Positions 35,978 through 44,819 of a stretch of DNA of 64,000 nt are shown piece by piece. Numbering within the stretch: position 1 is the stretch's first letter; every line of letters starts with the position of its first letter. Made by a program: the position numbers and the translations under genes. Source of the stretch: Prado023 sp963747335 (GTDB lineage: Bacteria; Actinomycetota; Actinomycetes; S36-B12; CAIYMF01); contig CAVVEV010000001.1 in NCBI GenBank assembly GCA_963747335.1, positions 62,001 to 126,000 of the forward strand, written 5' to 3'. Below the pieces are notes generated by a model. It was not told where the DNA came from, searched no databases, and worked only from the letters and a program-made list of their open reading frames with translations.

Positions 35978-38416
35978 TCACATCGCTGCCAGGTGGGTGT
36001 CCCGGGGTGGGTCCATGGTGTCATCCCCGGCCGGGGAGTGCCCGGCGTCGGACTCCTCTGTGGCCCCCGGTGTGTCCGGGGCGTCCGCGCCGTCCTGGGG
36101 GAAGGCGGCGAGCGGGTCAGAGCCTCCGTCGTGGGTCGGCGGTGCGGCCTGAGCCACGGTGACCCGGGGGGCCGTCGCTGTCACCAGGTGCAGCACGAAC
36201 TCCGCACCGGGACCGGCCGCGGGCGTCTGAAGGGTCAGCCCACCGCCCATGGCCACGGCGAGCTCGCGCGCGATGTGCAGGCCAAGGCCAGCGCCGCCGG
36301 TGCGCATCGTGAACGGGTCCTCGCGACGGTAGAACCGCTCGAAGACCCGGGCCTGCTCCGATGCGGGGATTCCCGGACCGCGGTCGCGCACATGGATGTG
36401 CACCATCTGCCCGGTCACCTCAGCGCGGATGTGGATGGGGGAGTCTGCGGGGGTGTACTTCTCCGCGTTGCTCAACAGGTTCGACAGGCACTGCTCCGCG
36501 CGGATCAGGTCGCACTGGACCGCGATCGGCTCCTCGGGAAGCTCCACGGTGAAGCGCTCAGCCAGCTGAGGGAAGCTCGAGACCGCCCGACGGATAAGTG
36601 CCTCGAGGTCCACGACTCCCATCTCGATGGCCAGTCGCGTGCCGTCGGAGACCTTTGACGCGATCAGGAGGTCGTCGACCAGCCGGGCCATGTGGTCCGC
36701 GCGGCCGGAGATGACGTGGGCCCACTGGGTGCGCTTCTCCAGAGGGATGAGGTCACCGCGTGTGGCCATCAGGTGCGCGTAGCCCTTGATCGGGGTGATG
36801 GGCGTGCGCAGCTCATGGGAGATCGTGGCGACGAAATCGGCCTTCATCCGCTCCACGCGGCGCTCGCGGGTCTCGTCATGGACGGTCAGGATGCTGACCC
36901 AGCCGGTGGTGTCGGCGTGCGACGACGTGGCGGCCTCGCGAACCCTGACGGTGGTGATGGTGACCTCCAACTCCTCCCCGTCGCCGCGGACCAGCCGAGC
37001 GCGAACAGGGGCAGGGGTCCCGTCGGAGCGGTTCTTCACCGTCTTCGAGGCGTTGACCAGCGTCTGCACGATCGCAGGTGCGCGCTCGACCTGGCTGGGG
37101 ATCTGCTCGGCCTCCACGCCGGTCATGCGGGCCATGGTCTGGCTCCACAGCCGCACCTGGCCCGCGTCGTCCACCATGGCGATGCCGTCGGAGGTGTTGT
37201 CCACGACCGCCGTGAGCTTGGCTGTCTCCTCGGTCAGGGCACTGAAGGCCGCACCTGCGCGCATCGCGCTGCCGACCGCGGCCACAAGCGCACCGAGAAC
37301 AGGTGCATCAGCCTCGTCCAGCGACCACCCACGGGTACGGCCGGCGATCCGGCTGCGGCGGTATGGCGCCGTCGACCCGATGAGCAGGGCTCCCGGGTTG
37401 GCAGTGCCCATGTCCAAGCGGGTGACGACGCCGGTCTGCCACCTGTCGGGAAGCTCGTCGGCCTCGAGCGGGCGGGGCCCCTGGTCGGACCACATGGAGG
37501 ACAGGATCCGCTCGCGATGGAGGCCCTCGCCCTCGGATGGGGATGCTGGCTGGAGCACCAGGGCCTCAGGCGCACCCACGATCTGCCGGATCGCGGTCGA
37601 GGACTCCTCGAGGGTGTCCCCACCCTGTCCGTGCTTGGCGAGGAGCCCGCCAAGGCGCACCAACCACTTGTTGCGCTCACGCGCCTCGGCGTGCTGAGCC
37701 GCTGCACCGTACGCGTACCAGAGCGCCAGGGCAGGGAGGAAGGCGAACGGGAGAAGCGCGGGCAGGTCCGTCAAGACGCACGCTGCGGCCACGGATCCGA
37801 TTCCGACCGACCCCAGTGCCATGAGCGCCGAGAGCCGCCACTCCTCAGACACCACCTCTCGCGGGGAGGCACCCACCGTCACCTTCAACAGGAAGGCAAC
37901 CGCCGCAAGGTTCACGGCGGTGAACACGAAGGAGGCCAGGATCAGGCTCAGGATCGACGGCAACTCGAAAGGAGGCGTACCCCCCGCAAGGGTGTGGTAG
38001 GTGACGAGCATCGCGGAGGTCCCGATGGCGTAGTTGCCGAGGTTGAACCCGACCTTGATCCATTCACCGCGCCGGATGACCACCTCGCCCACGAGGACCC
38101 CAGTCAATGTGGCCAGGAGGGCCATCGTGGGGGAGAGGAGCAGAATGGCTGCCGCAACGGCGACCTCGAAGAAGTTGAGCTCCTCGTCCGTGCCGCCGTG
38201 ACGCACCCGCACGTACGCCATCTGACCAACGGTGGTGAAGGCGACCGCAAGGGCGAACAACTGCCAGGCATCGAATGGCGTAGTACTGAGGTTCGCGGAT
38301 TCCGACCACCGCGTGGCTGCCAGCATCAGTGTGATCAGCACGGATGCGGCACCCAGCACACACACCCCTACCACCACCCGCTGAACGGGGACGGATTGCT
38401 GGGTGGTGGTGCTCAC
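35978..38416 (-). CDS. Large membrane sensor histidine kinase (membrane, GAF-like, PAS, HisKA, HATPase)
   Basis: An 812-residue kinase. The first ~215 residues hold about seven hydrophobic helices, resembling a MASE-type integral sensor. A soluble GAF-like region follows, then a PAS domain (about 385-500, VVDNTSDGIAMVDDAGQVRL). HisKA has ATISHELRTPITPIKGYAH and the ATPase has NLLSNAEKYTPADSPI, VRDRGPGIP and GGAGLGLHIARELA. A short acidic tail ends the protein. The GTG at 38416, behind an AGGAGA site, is preferred over an upstream start at 38464 that would overlap the hairpin. It is flanked by a secreted protease upstream and a receiver protein downstream. Confidence 0.88.
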   Translation of the reverse strand: MSTTTQQSVPVQRVVVGVCVLGAASVLITLMLAATRWSESANLSTTPFDAWQLFALAVAFTTVGQMAYVRVRHGGTDEELNFFEVAVAAAILLLSPTMALLATLTGVLVGEVVIRRGEWIKVGFNLGNYAIGTSAMLVTYHTLAGGTPPFELPSILSLILASFVFTAVNLAAVAFLLKVTVGASPREVVSEEWRLSALMALGSVGIGSVAAACVLTDLPALLPFAFLPALALWYAYGAAAQHAEARERNKWLVRLGGLLAKHGQGGDTLEESSTAIRQIVGAPEALVLQPASPSEGEGLHRERILSSMWSDQGPRPLEADELPDRWQTGVVTRLDMGTANPGALLIGSTAPYRRSRIAGRTRGWSLDEADAPVLGALVAAVGSAMRAGAAFSALTEETAKLTAVVDNTSDGIAMVDDAGQVRLWSQTMARMTGVEAEQIPSQVERAPAIVQTLVNASKTVKNRSDGTPAPVRARLVRGDGEELEVTITTVRVREAATSSHADTTGWVSILTVHDETRERRVERMKADFVATISHELRTPITPIKGYAHLMATRGDLIPLEKRTQWAHVISGRADHMARLVDDLLIASKVSDGTRLAIEMGVVDLEALIRRAVSSFPQLAERFTVELPEEPIAVQCDLIRAEQCLSNLLSNAEKYTPADSPIHIRAEVTGQMVHIHVRDRGPGIPASEQARVFERFYRREDPFTMRTGGAGLGLHIARELAVAMGGGLTLQTPAAGPGAEFVLHLVTATAPRVTVAQAAPPTHDGGSDPLAAFPQDGADAPDTPGATEESDAGHSPAGDDTMDPPRDTHLAAM

Positions 38417-38435
38417 GGCTCTCCTGGGCTGAGGA

Positions 38436-38463
38436 TGCGGGGCCGCTGAGTGGCGACCCCGCA
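38436..38463 (-). terminator. Hairpin between the S8 protease and sensor kinase genes
   Basis: TGCGGGG and CCCCGCA form a 7-bp stem with an inner CGC/GCG pair, just after the protease stop. It may stop or attenuate transcription into the kinase gene. Confidence 0.45.
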
Positions 38464-38477
38464 ATCAGTCAAGCAGA

Positions 38478-40289
38478 TCAGTTGGACATACTCCACGAAC
38501 TCATGTCCCATGACTGCGTGGCCCAGGAGCGTGCGGCCCAGGAGCGTGCGGCCCAGTCCTCGTCAGCCCAGGAGCGTGCAGCCCAGGAGCGTGCGGCCCA
38601 GGAGCGTGCGGCCCAGGAGCGTCCAGCCCAGGAGCGTGCGGCCCAGGATCGGGCCAGCCACTCGTCCGATGCCCAGGACCGGCCAGCCCAGGATCGGGCT
38701 GCCCAGGAGCGTCCGGCCCAGGACCGGGCCAGCCACTCGTCGTAAGCCCAGGAGCGTGCTGCCCAGGAGCGTCCTGCCCAGGAGCGGGCCAGCCACGCAT
38801 CGAATGCCCAGGATCGTGCGGCCCATGAGCGTGCCTTGAAGTCGCCCTCGTTCTGGCCGACGGAGTTGGCCAGAACGGCGAGCATCCAGCCGCGCGACGC
38901 CCACTGCCGCGTCTGCCAACGGAGAGCGTCCCACGCTGCCTTGGCCGCCTCGAAGTCGCCCGCCTCCCAGGCTGCGCCGAACTTGGCCCACAGCGCGGCG
39001 TCGTCCTCGTTCGGACCCCAGTCTCCCGCATCCGTGCCAGGGAACTGCTGTTCAGGATCCAGTGGGATGTCACCTGCGGCGGCAGTCAGCGCCTCCGCAA
39101 GGTCCAGGCCCCCAGCACCCGCGCCCGTTGAGCTCGCATCGGTCAACGGGTAGGCCGTCGAGGTGAGCAGCGCCTTGACACCGTTGGGGCTCAATGCCGG
39201 CTTGGCCTGCAGCACAGCTGCGACCGCTCCTGTGACGACCGCTGCTGCCATGGACGTGCCGGTGCCGCGCATGTAGGCATCGCCGACGTGCGACACCGGG
39301 TTCTTGGTGTACGCGGAGCCATCCGGCGCGGCGGTCGAGATCAGCGAGACTCCAGGCGCGACGAGGTCAGGCTTGGCCATCGAGAACTGAGTCCCCCGGG
39401 AGCTGAAGTCGGCCACAGCATCGTCGTCACGGTCGTCAGAGGCGTCCTCGTCCAGTGCGCCAACGGTGAGCAGGAGGGGATCGTTGCCGGGCGAACCGAC
39501 GCTGCCCTCTTCAGGGCCCTCGTTGCCCACCGCCGTCACGACGGTCACGCCACTCGCCCAGAGCCGCTCGAGGGCGAGGGAGAGGGGATCGAACGAGGGA
39601 GGGAGGGGGCTGTCAGTTGACAGGCTGAGATTGACCACGTCGGCGTCGTTCTTGGCAGCCATCTCCAGGCCCTGCAGGACCTTGGACAGGGAGGTAGCCC
39701 CGTCCTTGGATGCGACCTTCACGTCAAGCAGTGTCGCCCCCGGCGCCACGCCCGAGATCGTCGTGCCATTGCCGGCGATGAGGCCGGCCAGGAACGTGCC
39801 GTGGCCAAGGCCATCGCCCTTGCCGACGCCCTTGATAGGGAGGTGCACAACAGCCGCCAGGTCGGGGACGTCGGCCACCCCGGTGTCCACGAGTGCGACC
39901 CTGACGCCCTCACCGACCTTGGAGCCTGCCGGCGCGCCGATCGTCTCCTTGTAGGTGGGGAGGGGCGATGCCTCCGTCGTCCGCGTCCCGTTGACCTTCA
40001 TCGGGGTGTCCGGGATCTCGGCCGAACCGGCTGGGGCACCGACGCCCGTGGGCAGCTCGACGAGCAGCGAGTCGGCCAACTCCAGGGTCGCCAGCACCCG
40101 CCCTCCCAGTGCGCCGACGGTGTCGGCCAGCTGCGTGAGGCTTGCGCCGTCGGTCAACGTCAGCAGGACAGTCCTACCCGACCCCTGTGCCCCTGCCGGT
40201 ACGGGCATGGCGAGAAGTGACAGGGCAGCAATGGCTGCTGCCATTCGGGTTGGCACTGCTCCCCGCGTCCGGTTCGCTGTTGTGCTCAT
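38478..40289 (-). CDS. Secreted S8 (subtilisin-like) serine protease with C-terminal tryptophan-pentad repeat tail
   Basis: A 603-residue exported protease. A signal peptide (about 1-33, ending AGA) is followed by an I9-like propeptide, then the S8 domain with Asp in VALVDTGVAD, His in GHGTFLAGLIAGN and Ser in GTGTSMAAAVVTGA. From about residue 430 comes a linker, and the last ~115 residues are 23 consecutive 5-residue units with tryptophan at the third position, mostly RSWAA or RSWAG, with DEWLA variants at intervals. Related SW-rich tails occur on other actinobacterial subtilases as far as I recall; their role is unknown. The ATG has a GGGAGGAC site. Confidence 0.88.
   Translation of the reverse strand: MSTTANRTRGAVPTRMAAAIAALSLLAMPVPAGAQGSGRTVLLTLTDGASLTQLADTVGALGGRVLATLELADSLLVELPTGVGAPAGSAEIPDTPMKVNGTRTTEASPLPTYKETIGAPAGSKVGEGVRVALVDTGVADVPDLAAVVHLPIKGVGKGDGLGHGTFLAGLIAGNGTTISGVAPGATLLDVKVASKDGATSLSKVLQGLEMAAKNDADVVNLSLSTDSPLPPSFDPLSLALERLWASGVTVVTAVGNEGPEEGSVGSPGNDPLLLTVGALDEDASDDRDDDAVADFSSRGTQFSMAKPDLVAPGVSLISTAAPDGSAYTKNPVSHVGDAYMRGTGTSMAAAVVTGAVAAVLQAKPALSPNGVKALLTSTAYPLTDASSTGAGAGGLDLAEALTAAAGDIPLDPEQQFPGTDAGDWGPNEDDAALWAKFGAAWEAGDFEAAKAAWDALRWQTRQWASRGWMLAVLANSVGQNEGDFKARSWAARSWAFDAWLARSWAGRSWAARSWAYDEWLARSWAGRSWAARSWAGRSWASDEWLARSWAARSWAGRSWAARSWAARSWAARSWADEDWAARSWAARSWATQSWDMSSWSMSN
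38487..38831 (-). repeat. 15-bp tandem repeat array coding the RSWAA pentads
   Basis: About 23 in-frame 15-base units, on the plus strand reading GCCCAGGAGCGTGCG and variants. All substitutions keep the tryptophan codon and the 15-base register, so the protein pattern is under selection. Confidence 0.88.
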
Positions 40290-40461
40290 GGTCTTGTCCT
40301 CCCTGGGTTGTCCACGTCCCATGTCGGACCGACGTCGCCCCCCGATGAAGCCCCCCGGGCCCATCTGGCTTTGAAATTCGGCCGTTCGGGTGACAACGAT
40401 TCACCCTATTGGGTCAATGATGCGCGTTGAACCCGCATTTCTCCCAGAATGTGCCCCGCGG

Positions 40462-40467
40462 TAGTGT
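40462..40467 (+). promoter_or_regulatory. -10 box of the carboxyltransferase gene, apparently leaderless
   Basis: TAGTGT lies 6 bases before the GTG at 40474. Confidence 0.42.
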
Positions 40468-40473
40468 CGGGTC

Positions 40474-41958
40474 GTGAACGCGCTCTCCGCCCTTGAGGCC
40501 GTGCAGGCCTTCGCAGATCCAGATTCGTTTCGCCCATGGAGTGGCCAATTCGGGTCTTTCGGGCCAATGTCGCAAGGCTATTCCCAGGAGGTGCGCAGGG
40601 CTGCTGCAACGACTGGTTCCGACGAGTCCGTTCTGGCCGGAGATGCCCGTATTGGTGGATTTCCCGCAGCCGTCCTGGCGTGGGAGTTCGGATTCCTCGG
40701 GGGTTCGGTGGGGGTGGGAACTGCCGCGCGGGTGGTTGCGGCGGTGCGTCGGGCAACCCAGCAGGGATTGCCCCTGGTCGCCCTACCCCGCTCGGGTGGG
40801 ACGCGAATGCAGGAGGGCGCGCCAGCCTTTGTGCAGATGGTCGCGATCGCCGCGGCCCTGGCTGAGCACCGAGCCGCGGGGTTGCCCTACCTCGTGCACC
40901 AGTGTGGCCCCACGACGGGCGGCGTCCTGGCCACCCTGGGCTCAGCCGGGGACATCACCTCCGCCGAACCCGGTGCGATGGTGGGCTTCCTGGGCCCCCG
41001 CGCCTTCACAGCCATCACGGGTCAGGTCTTCCCCGAGGGGATCCAGACCGCCGAGAACCTGCTGTCGCGTGGACTGATCGACGCGGTCGTGGGATGGGAC
41101 GCGCTGCGCGACCGGTGGGCGACGATCCTGGGCCTGTGGGCAGACCGCGTCCGCTCAGAACCGGCCGGAACGGAGGAGTTCGGTCACGTGGCGAGGGACA
41201 GGGTGCCCGGCGGACCGGATTCCGCGGCCCAGCTCTGGGAGTACGTCGAGGTCTCGCGCCAGGCCGACCGCATCGCCCCCGAGCAGTTCCTGACCGAGCA
41301 CCTGTCGGACGTGGTCCTCCTGCCCGGCACCATGCAGGGCGAGACCGCAAAGGGAGCGCTCGTGGCGCTGGGACGCCTCCACGGCATCCCGGTGGTCGTC
41401 GCCGCCACCACCGACCGGCGGTCGGGTGAGCCCCTGACGGTGGGTGGCCTGCGCACCATCCGCCGGGGCATCGCCCTGGCCCGGTCCTGGGGGCTGCCGG
41501 TCGTCACCGTCGTCGACACCCTGGGCGCCCAGCTGTCCGTCGAGGGGGAGCAGTCCGGCATCGCCGGGGAGATCTCGCGCGTCATGCTGGACCTCGTGTC
41601 CGTGCCCACCCCGACCGTCGCGCTGCTCCTGGGAGCCGGGACGGGGGGAGCGGCGCTGGCACTACTCGCCACGGACCGGATCGTCGCCGGCTCGCACACG
41701 TGGGTCGCGCCGCTCGCACCCGAGGGTGCTGCGGCCATCCGCCACGGTGGTACCCACGACCCGGCGCAGATTGCCTGGGAGCAGCGGATCGGGGTGCACG
41801 CACTGGCCGACCTGGGGTTCATCGACCGCGTGGTGCGTGAGTCCGATCCCGGATGGGTGGCTGCGGCCGCCGAGGAGGTGGCTGCCTCACTGCGCGAGGT
41901 CCTCGCGGGGCAGGATCCCCGGCGGCGGTATGAGAGATTCGCTGCATGGGCGACCTGA
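40474..41958 (+). CDS. accD3: Acyl-CoA carboxylase carboxyltransferase, AccD3-type fused beta/alpha
   Basis: A 494-residue single-chain carboxyltransferase. The first half is AccD-like (FGFLGGSVGVGTAARVVAAV, PRSGGTRMQEGAPAF, GPTTGGVLATLGSAG, GAMVGFLGPRAF). The second is AccA-like (GIALARSWGLPVVTVVDTLG, LLGAGTGGAALALLATDRIV). No zinc ribbon is present at the N-terminus. The pattern matches mycobacterial AccD3 as I recall it, a carboxylase subunit whose biotin partner is encoded elsewhere. It carboxylates an acyl-CoA for fatty-acid synthesis. The gene stands next to sseB, which it overlaps by 13 bases. Confidence 0.85.
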   Translation: MNALSALEAVQAFADPDSFRPWSGQFGSFGPMSQGYSQEVRRAAATTGSDESVLAGDARIGGFPAAVLAWEFGFLGGSVGVGTAARVVAAVRRATQQGLPLVALPRSGGTRMQEGAPAFVQMVAIAAALAEHRAAGLPYLVHQCGPTTGGVLATLGSAGDITSAEPGAMVGFLGPRAFTAITGQVFPEGIQTAENLLSRGLIDAVVGWDALRDRWATILGLWADRVRSEPAGTEEFGHVARDRVPGGPDSAAQLWEYVEVSRQADRIAPEQFLTEHLSDVVLLPGTMQGETAKGALVALGRLHGIPVVVAATTDRRSGEPLTVGGLRTIRRGIALARSWGLPVVTVVDTLGAQLSVEGEQSGIAGEISRVMLDLVSVPTPTVALLLGAGTGGAALALLATDRIVAGSHTWVAPLAPEGAAAIRHGGTHDPAQIAWEQRIGVHALADLGFIDRVVRESDPGWVAAAAEEVAASLREVLAGQDPRRRYERFAAWAT

Positions 41959-42704
41959 CCGGGCCGGGGGCGTTCGCGGCCGACGACGGGTCGGTGCCGC
42001 CCGAGGTGGCCGATGTCCTTGCCCGACGGGCGGCCGGCACTGCGGGGATCGGGGACGTCGTCGCCTGCTTGGCGGCCCACCGCGTGCTGGTCCCCCTGGT
42101 CGAGGTGGACGGGGACCTGCTCGAGGGCGATGACACCGACCCGTGCGCCGGATCGGACCGTGCCGTGGCCGCCGTATCGGTCCGCCAGCCGGACGGGAGT
42201 CCCCTGGGGTTGGCGTTCACCGGTATGGCGCCACTTGTCGGATGGGATGCGTCGGCTCGGCCCCTGCCCGTGGACGCCACCCGGGCAGCCGCTGCGATCC
42301 TGGCCGAGGGCGGTCGGGCGCTCGTGCTGGATCCGGGCTCGGCCCATTCCGTGCGCATCGAGGGTGTCGCGCTGGCCCGGCTCGCCTCAGCGGAGCCCTG
42401 GCCCGACCCATGGGCGGACGCCGCGGTGCGCGCGGCCGTGATCGCCGAGTTGGGACCGGTCCTGGCCAGCGGTGAGGTCCAGGTGCGCCTCGTCGGCCCC
42501 GACGACGAGTCCTCGGATTCGGACGGTGGCATCGATCAGCCCGGGGATCGAGCACCCGGACTCGTGCTCGAGGTCCGGTTCCCGGCGGAGCTGCCTACCC
42601 GGGACGCACAGGAGCGGGCGCGGGTCATCGCCGTCCGGATGTCGCAGTCCGGGGCGTTGCGCGAAGTGTTCGACGGAGTCCTCGCGGTGACGGTCGTGGC
42701 CTGA
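41946..42704 (+). CDS. SseB-family protein
   Basis: A 252-residue protein. The N-terminal ~125 residues match the SseB domain (RVLVPLVEVDGDLLEGDD, GSPLGLAFTGMAPLVGWDA, AAILAEGGRALVLDPGS), known in actinobacteria next to infC. Its function is not established; distant relatives occur in type III secretion loci, but no such system is here. The start overlaps the accD3 stop. The C-terminal half holds an acidic linker (DDESSDSDGG) and a second domain, ALREVFDGVLAVTVV. Confidence 0.75.
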   Translation: MGDLTGPGAFAADDGSVPPEVADVLARRAAGTAGIGDVVACLAAHRVLVPLVEVDGDLLEGDDTDPCAGSDRAVAAVSVRQPDGSPLGLAFTGMAPLVGWDASARPLPVDATRAAAAILAEGGRALVLDPGSAHSVRIEGVALARLASAEPWPDPWADAAVRAAVIAELGPVLASGEVQVRLVGPDDESSDSDGGIDQPGDRAPGLVLEVRFPAELPTRDAQERARVIAVRMSQSGALREVFDGVLAVTVVA

Positions 42705-42764
42705 GGCGCACAGCGCGGCAACCGACCCACGACGAGCACTGACCGGCCGTCCCGCGCCGGACCG

Positions 42765-43187
42765 TCAGACCACCGACCCTGTCAGCTTCTCGCCGGGGCC
42801 CTGCCCGGGCGGATCCGGGAACTCCGAGGCCTCCCGGAACGCCAGTTGCAGGGACTTCAGGGCATCGCGCAGCGGTCCGGCGTGGAACGTGCCGAGGTCC
42901 GGGGCCGAGGTCACCACGAGGCCGGCCAGCGCATTGATCAGCTTGCGCGCCTCGTCGAGGTCGGTCGCGTCGTCTCCCTCCTCGCCCAATCCGCACTTCA
43001 CCGCGGCAGCACTCATCAGGTGCAGGGCCACTGTGGTGATCACCTCGACCGCCGGGACCTCACCGATGTCGCGCACGGCCTGGCCCACCTCGAGAGGATC
43101 GACCTCCGCCTGCTCCATCCCGGTTGGCGCCACGCCATCGGATGCTGTCGAGCCAGCGCTGTCGGGATTCGTGGGAACCTCAGTCAT
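42765..43187 (-). CDS. DUF1844 protein
   Basis: A 140-residue protein with the DUF1844 core, VEVITTVALHLMSAAAVKCGL and DLDEARKLINALAGLV, followed by a proline/glycine-rich tail. The role is unknown. It is characteristically found divergent from infC in actinobacteria, as here, where its ATG is 279 bases from the infC start. Its end converges on sseB. Confidence 0.82.
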   Translation of the reverse strand: MTEVPTNPDSAGSTASDGVAPTGMEQAEVDPLEVGQAVRDIGEVPAVEVITTVALHLMSAAAVKCGLGEEGDDATDLDEARKLINALAGLVVTSAPDLGTFHAGPLRDALKSLQLAFREASEFPDPPGQGPGEKLTGSVV

Positions 43188-43356
43188 CCTGATACCCTGT
43201 CATGGACGACCGATCTGCCCCAACTCGGTGCACGCGCCGAAGGGGTGGTTGGCGGAGAAGAGGGGTCTCGAACTCCCACCCGGACGGCCCTTGGGCAGTC
43301 GGGTAGTGATCCGGATGGCTCATGTGCGTCCGGTGCCGGTGCTGCGCCGGCGTTTC

Positions 43357-43388
43357 GAGGCCTGCTCACCTGCCCGTGAGCGGGCCTC
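43357..43388 (+). promoter_or_regulatory. Attenuator-like hairpin in the infC leader
   Basis: GAGGCCTGCTCAC (43357-43369) pairs with GTGAGCGGGCCTC (43376-43388) over 13 bp with one wobble and a 6-base loop, followed by TTCCC. It lies 78 bases before the infC start and could be a transcription attenuator for infC-rpmI-rplT. Confidence 0.6.
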
Positions 43389-43465
43389 TTCCCATGAGGG
43401 GCCCGGCCACCCTGGACACAGGGGGCGGCGGTTGCCCACGAAGACATGCGACCCAAGGAGGCGCC

Positions 43466-44080
43466 ATCAGCGTCGAGCCCAGGATCAACGATCGGATCCG
43501 CGTTCCTGAAGTACGACTCGTCGGCCCCAACGGCGAGCAGGTCGGCATCGTCCGCATCGAGGACGCCCTGCGACTGGCTGTCGAGGCTGACCTCGACCTG
43601 GTCGAGGTGGCCCCGGATGGCAAGCCGCCGGTCTGCAAGCTCATGGACTACGGCAAGTTCAAGTACGAGTCGGCCGTCAAGGCCCGTGAGGACCGCAAGA
43701 AGCAGGTCAACACGGTCATCAAGGAGATGAAGCTCCGTCCGAAGATCGACCCGCACGACTACGAGACCAAGAAGGGTCACGTGGTGCGGTTCCTCAAGCA
43801 GGGCGACAAGGTCAAGATCACGATCATGTTCCGCGGCCGCGAGCAGTCCCGGCCCGAACTCGGGTACCGACTCCTGCAGCGGATGGCTGAGGAGATCGCC
43901 GAGTACGGGATCGTCGAGAGCTCGCCCAAGCAGGACGGCCGCAACATGATCATGGTGGTGGCCCCGACCAAGAAGAAGGCGGACGCGCGCGCCGAGCGCG
44001 AGGCGGCCCGCAAGGCCCCGGCAGCGGACGCCGCTGAGGCCCTCGACGCCGCCGAGGCCCTGGACGCGTCCGAGGCCTGA
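43466..44080 (+). CDS. infC: Translation initiation factor IF-3, probable AUC start
   Basis: A 204-residue factor that binds the 30S subunit and checks initiator pairing. It opens SVEPRINDRIRVPEVRLVGP, with LVEVAPDGKPPVCKLMDYGKF in the N-domain, the basic linker, and IKEMKLRPKIDPHDYETKK and KVKITIMFRGREQSRPELG in the C-domain. The tail is Ala/Asp/Glu-rich. The only sensible start is ATC at 43466, placed 6 bases after AAGGAGG. Rare AUU or AUC starts are a known property of infC, letting IF-3 repress its own synthesis. rpmI and rplT follow. Confidence 0.92.
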   Translation: MSVEPRINDRIRVPEVRLVGPNGEQVGIVRIEDALRLAVEADLDLVEVAPDGKPPVCKLMDYGKFKYESAVKAREDRKKQVNTVIKEMKLRPKIDPHDYETKKGHVVRFLKQGDKVKITIMFRGREQSRPELGYRLLQRMAEEIAEYGIVESSPKQDGRNMIMVVAPTKKKADARAEREAARKAPAADAAEALDAAEALDASEA

Positions 44081-44162
44081 CCACGAATCTCGCGATGGGC
44101 GACCATCGCGGACAAGCCCGCAGCGGTACGACCCGCGCGCGGTGAACCTAGGAGAAGCAACG

Positions 44163-44360
44163 ATGCCGAAGATGAAGACGCACAGCGGCACCAAGAAGCG
44201 GGTCAAGAAGACCGGCTCGGGCAAGCTCATGCACGAGCAGGTCAACAAGCGCCACCGCCTCGAGGTGAAGTCGAGCAAGCGTTCGCGCAAGCTGCAGGCG
44301 GACTCGCCTGTCTCGTCCGCCGACACCAAGAACGTCAAGCGCCTGCTCGGCATGCGCTGA
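44163..44360 (+). CDS. rpmI: 50S ribosomal protein L35
   Basis: A 65-residue basic protein of the 50S subunit: PKMKTHSGTKKRVKKTGSG then KRHRLEVKSSKRSRKL. It is normal in length. An AGGAGA site precedes the ATG. It is the middle gene of the infC-rpmI-rplT operon, with 33 bases to rplT. Confidence 0.96.
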   Translation: MPKMKTHSGTKKRVKKTGSGKLMHEQVNKRHRLEVKSSKRSRKLQADSPVSSADTKNVKRLLGMR

Positions 44361-44393
44361 CTGTCCCCGAACTCGAACACGAAGGAGTAACAC

Positions 44394-44768
44394 GTGGCAC
44401 GCGTGAAGCGGGCAGTCAACGCCCATAAGAAGCGCCGCGAGATCCTGGAGAAGGCCAGCGGCTACCGCGGTCAGCGCTCCCGGCTCTACCGCAAGGCCAA
44501 GGAGCAGGTCACCCATTCAGGTGTCTACGCCTACGACCACCGCAAGGACCGCAAGGGCGACTTCCGTCGCCTCTGGATCCAGCGGATCAACGCTGCGTCC
44601 CGTGCGCATGGCATGACCTACAACCGGTTCATCCAGGGCCTGAAGGCCGCCGGCGTCGAGGTCGATCGCCGCATGCTGGCCGAGCTGGCCGTGAACGACG
44701 AGGCGGCGTTCGCCTCGCTGGTCGAGACCGCGCGCGCAGCGCTGCCGGCCTCGACCCCGGCCGCCTGA
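44394..44768 (+). CDS. rplT: 50S ribosomal protein L20
   Basis: A 124-residue early-assembly protein that binds 23S rRNA. It has ARVKRAVNAHKKRREILEKA, GYRGQRSRLYRKAKEQV and LWIQRINAASRAHGMTYNRF. The GTG start follows AAGGAG. In many bacteria L20 represses this operon through its leader; here the candidate control element is the hairpin before infC. A terminator follows. Confidence 0.96.
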   Translation: MARVKRAVNAHKKRREILEKASGYRGQRSRLYRKAKEQVTHSGVYAYDHRKDRKGDFRRLWIQRINAASRAHGMTYNRFIQGLKAAGVEVDRRMLAELAVNDEAAFASLVETARAALPASTPAA

Positions 44769-44788
44769 CCCGACCAGTTCGGCCCGTA

Positions 44789-44819
44789 GGCCCCGTCGTC
44801 CCCTCGTGGAGGCGGGGCC
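44789..44819 (+). terminator. Terminator of the infC-rpmI-rplT operon
   Basis: GGCCCCGTC pairs with GGCGGGGCC over 9 bp with one wobble and a 13-base loop, 20 bases after the rplT stop. Confidence 0.65.

Noticed and set aside
38487..38831. Short tandem repeats looking like a CRISPR array
   Set aside because: Units are 15 bases with no spacers and read through as RSWAA codons in the protease.
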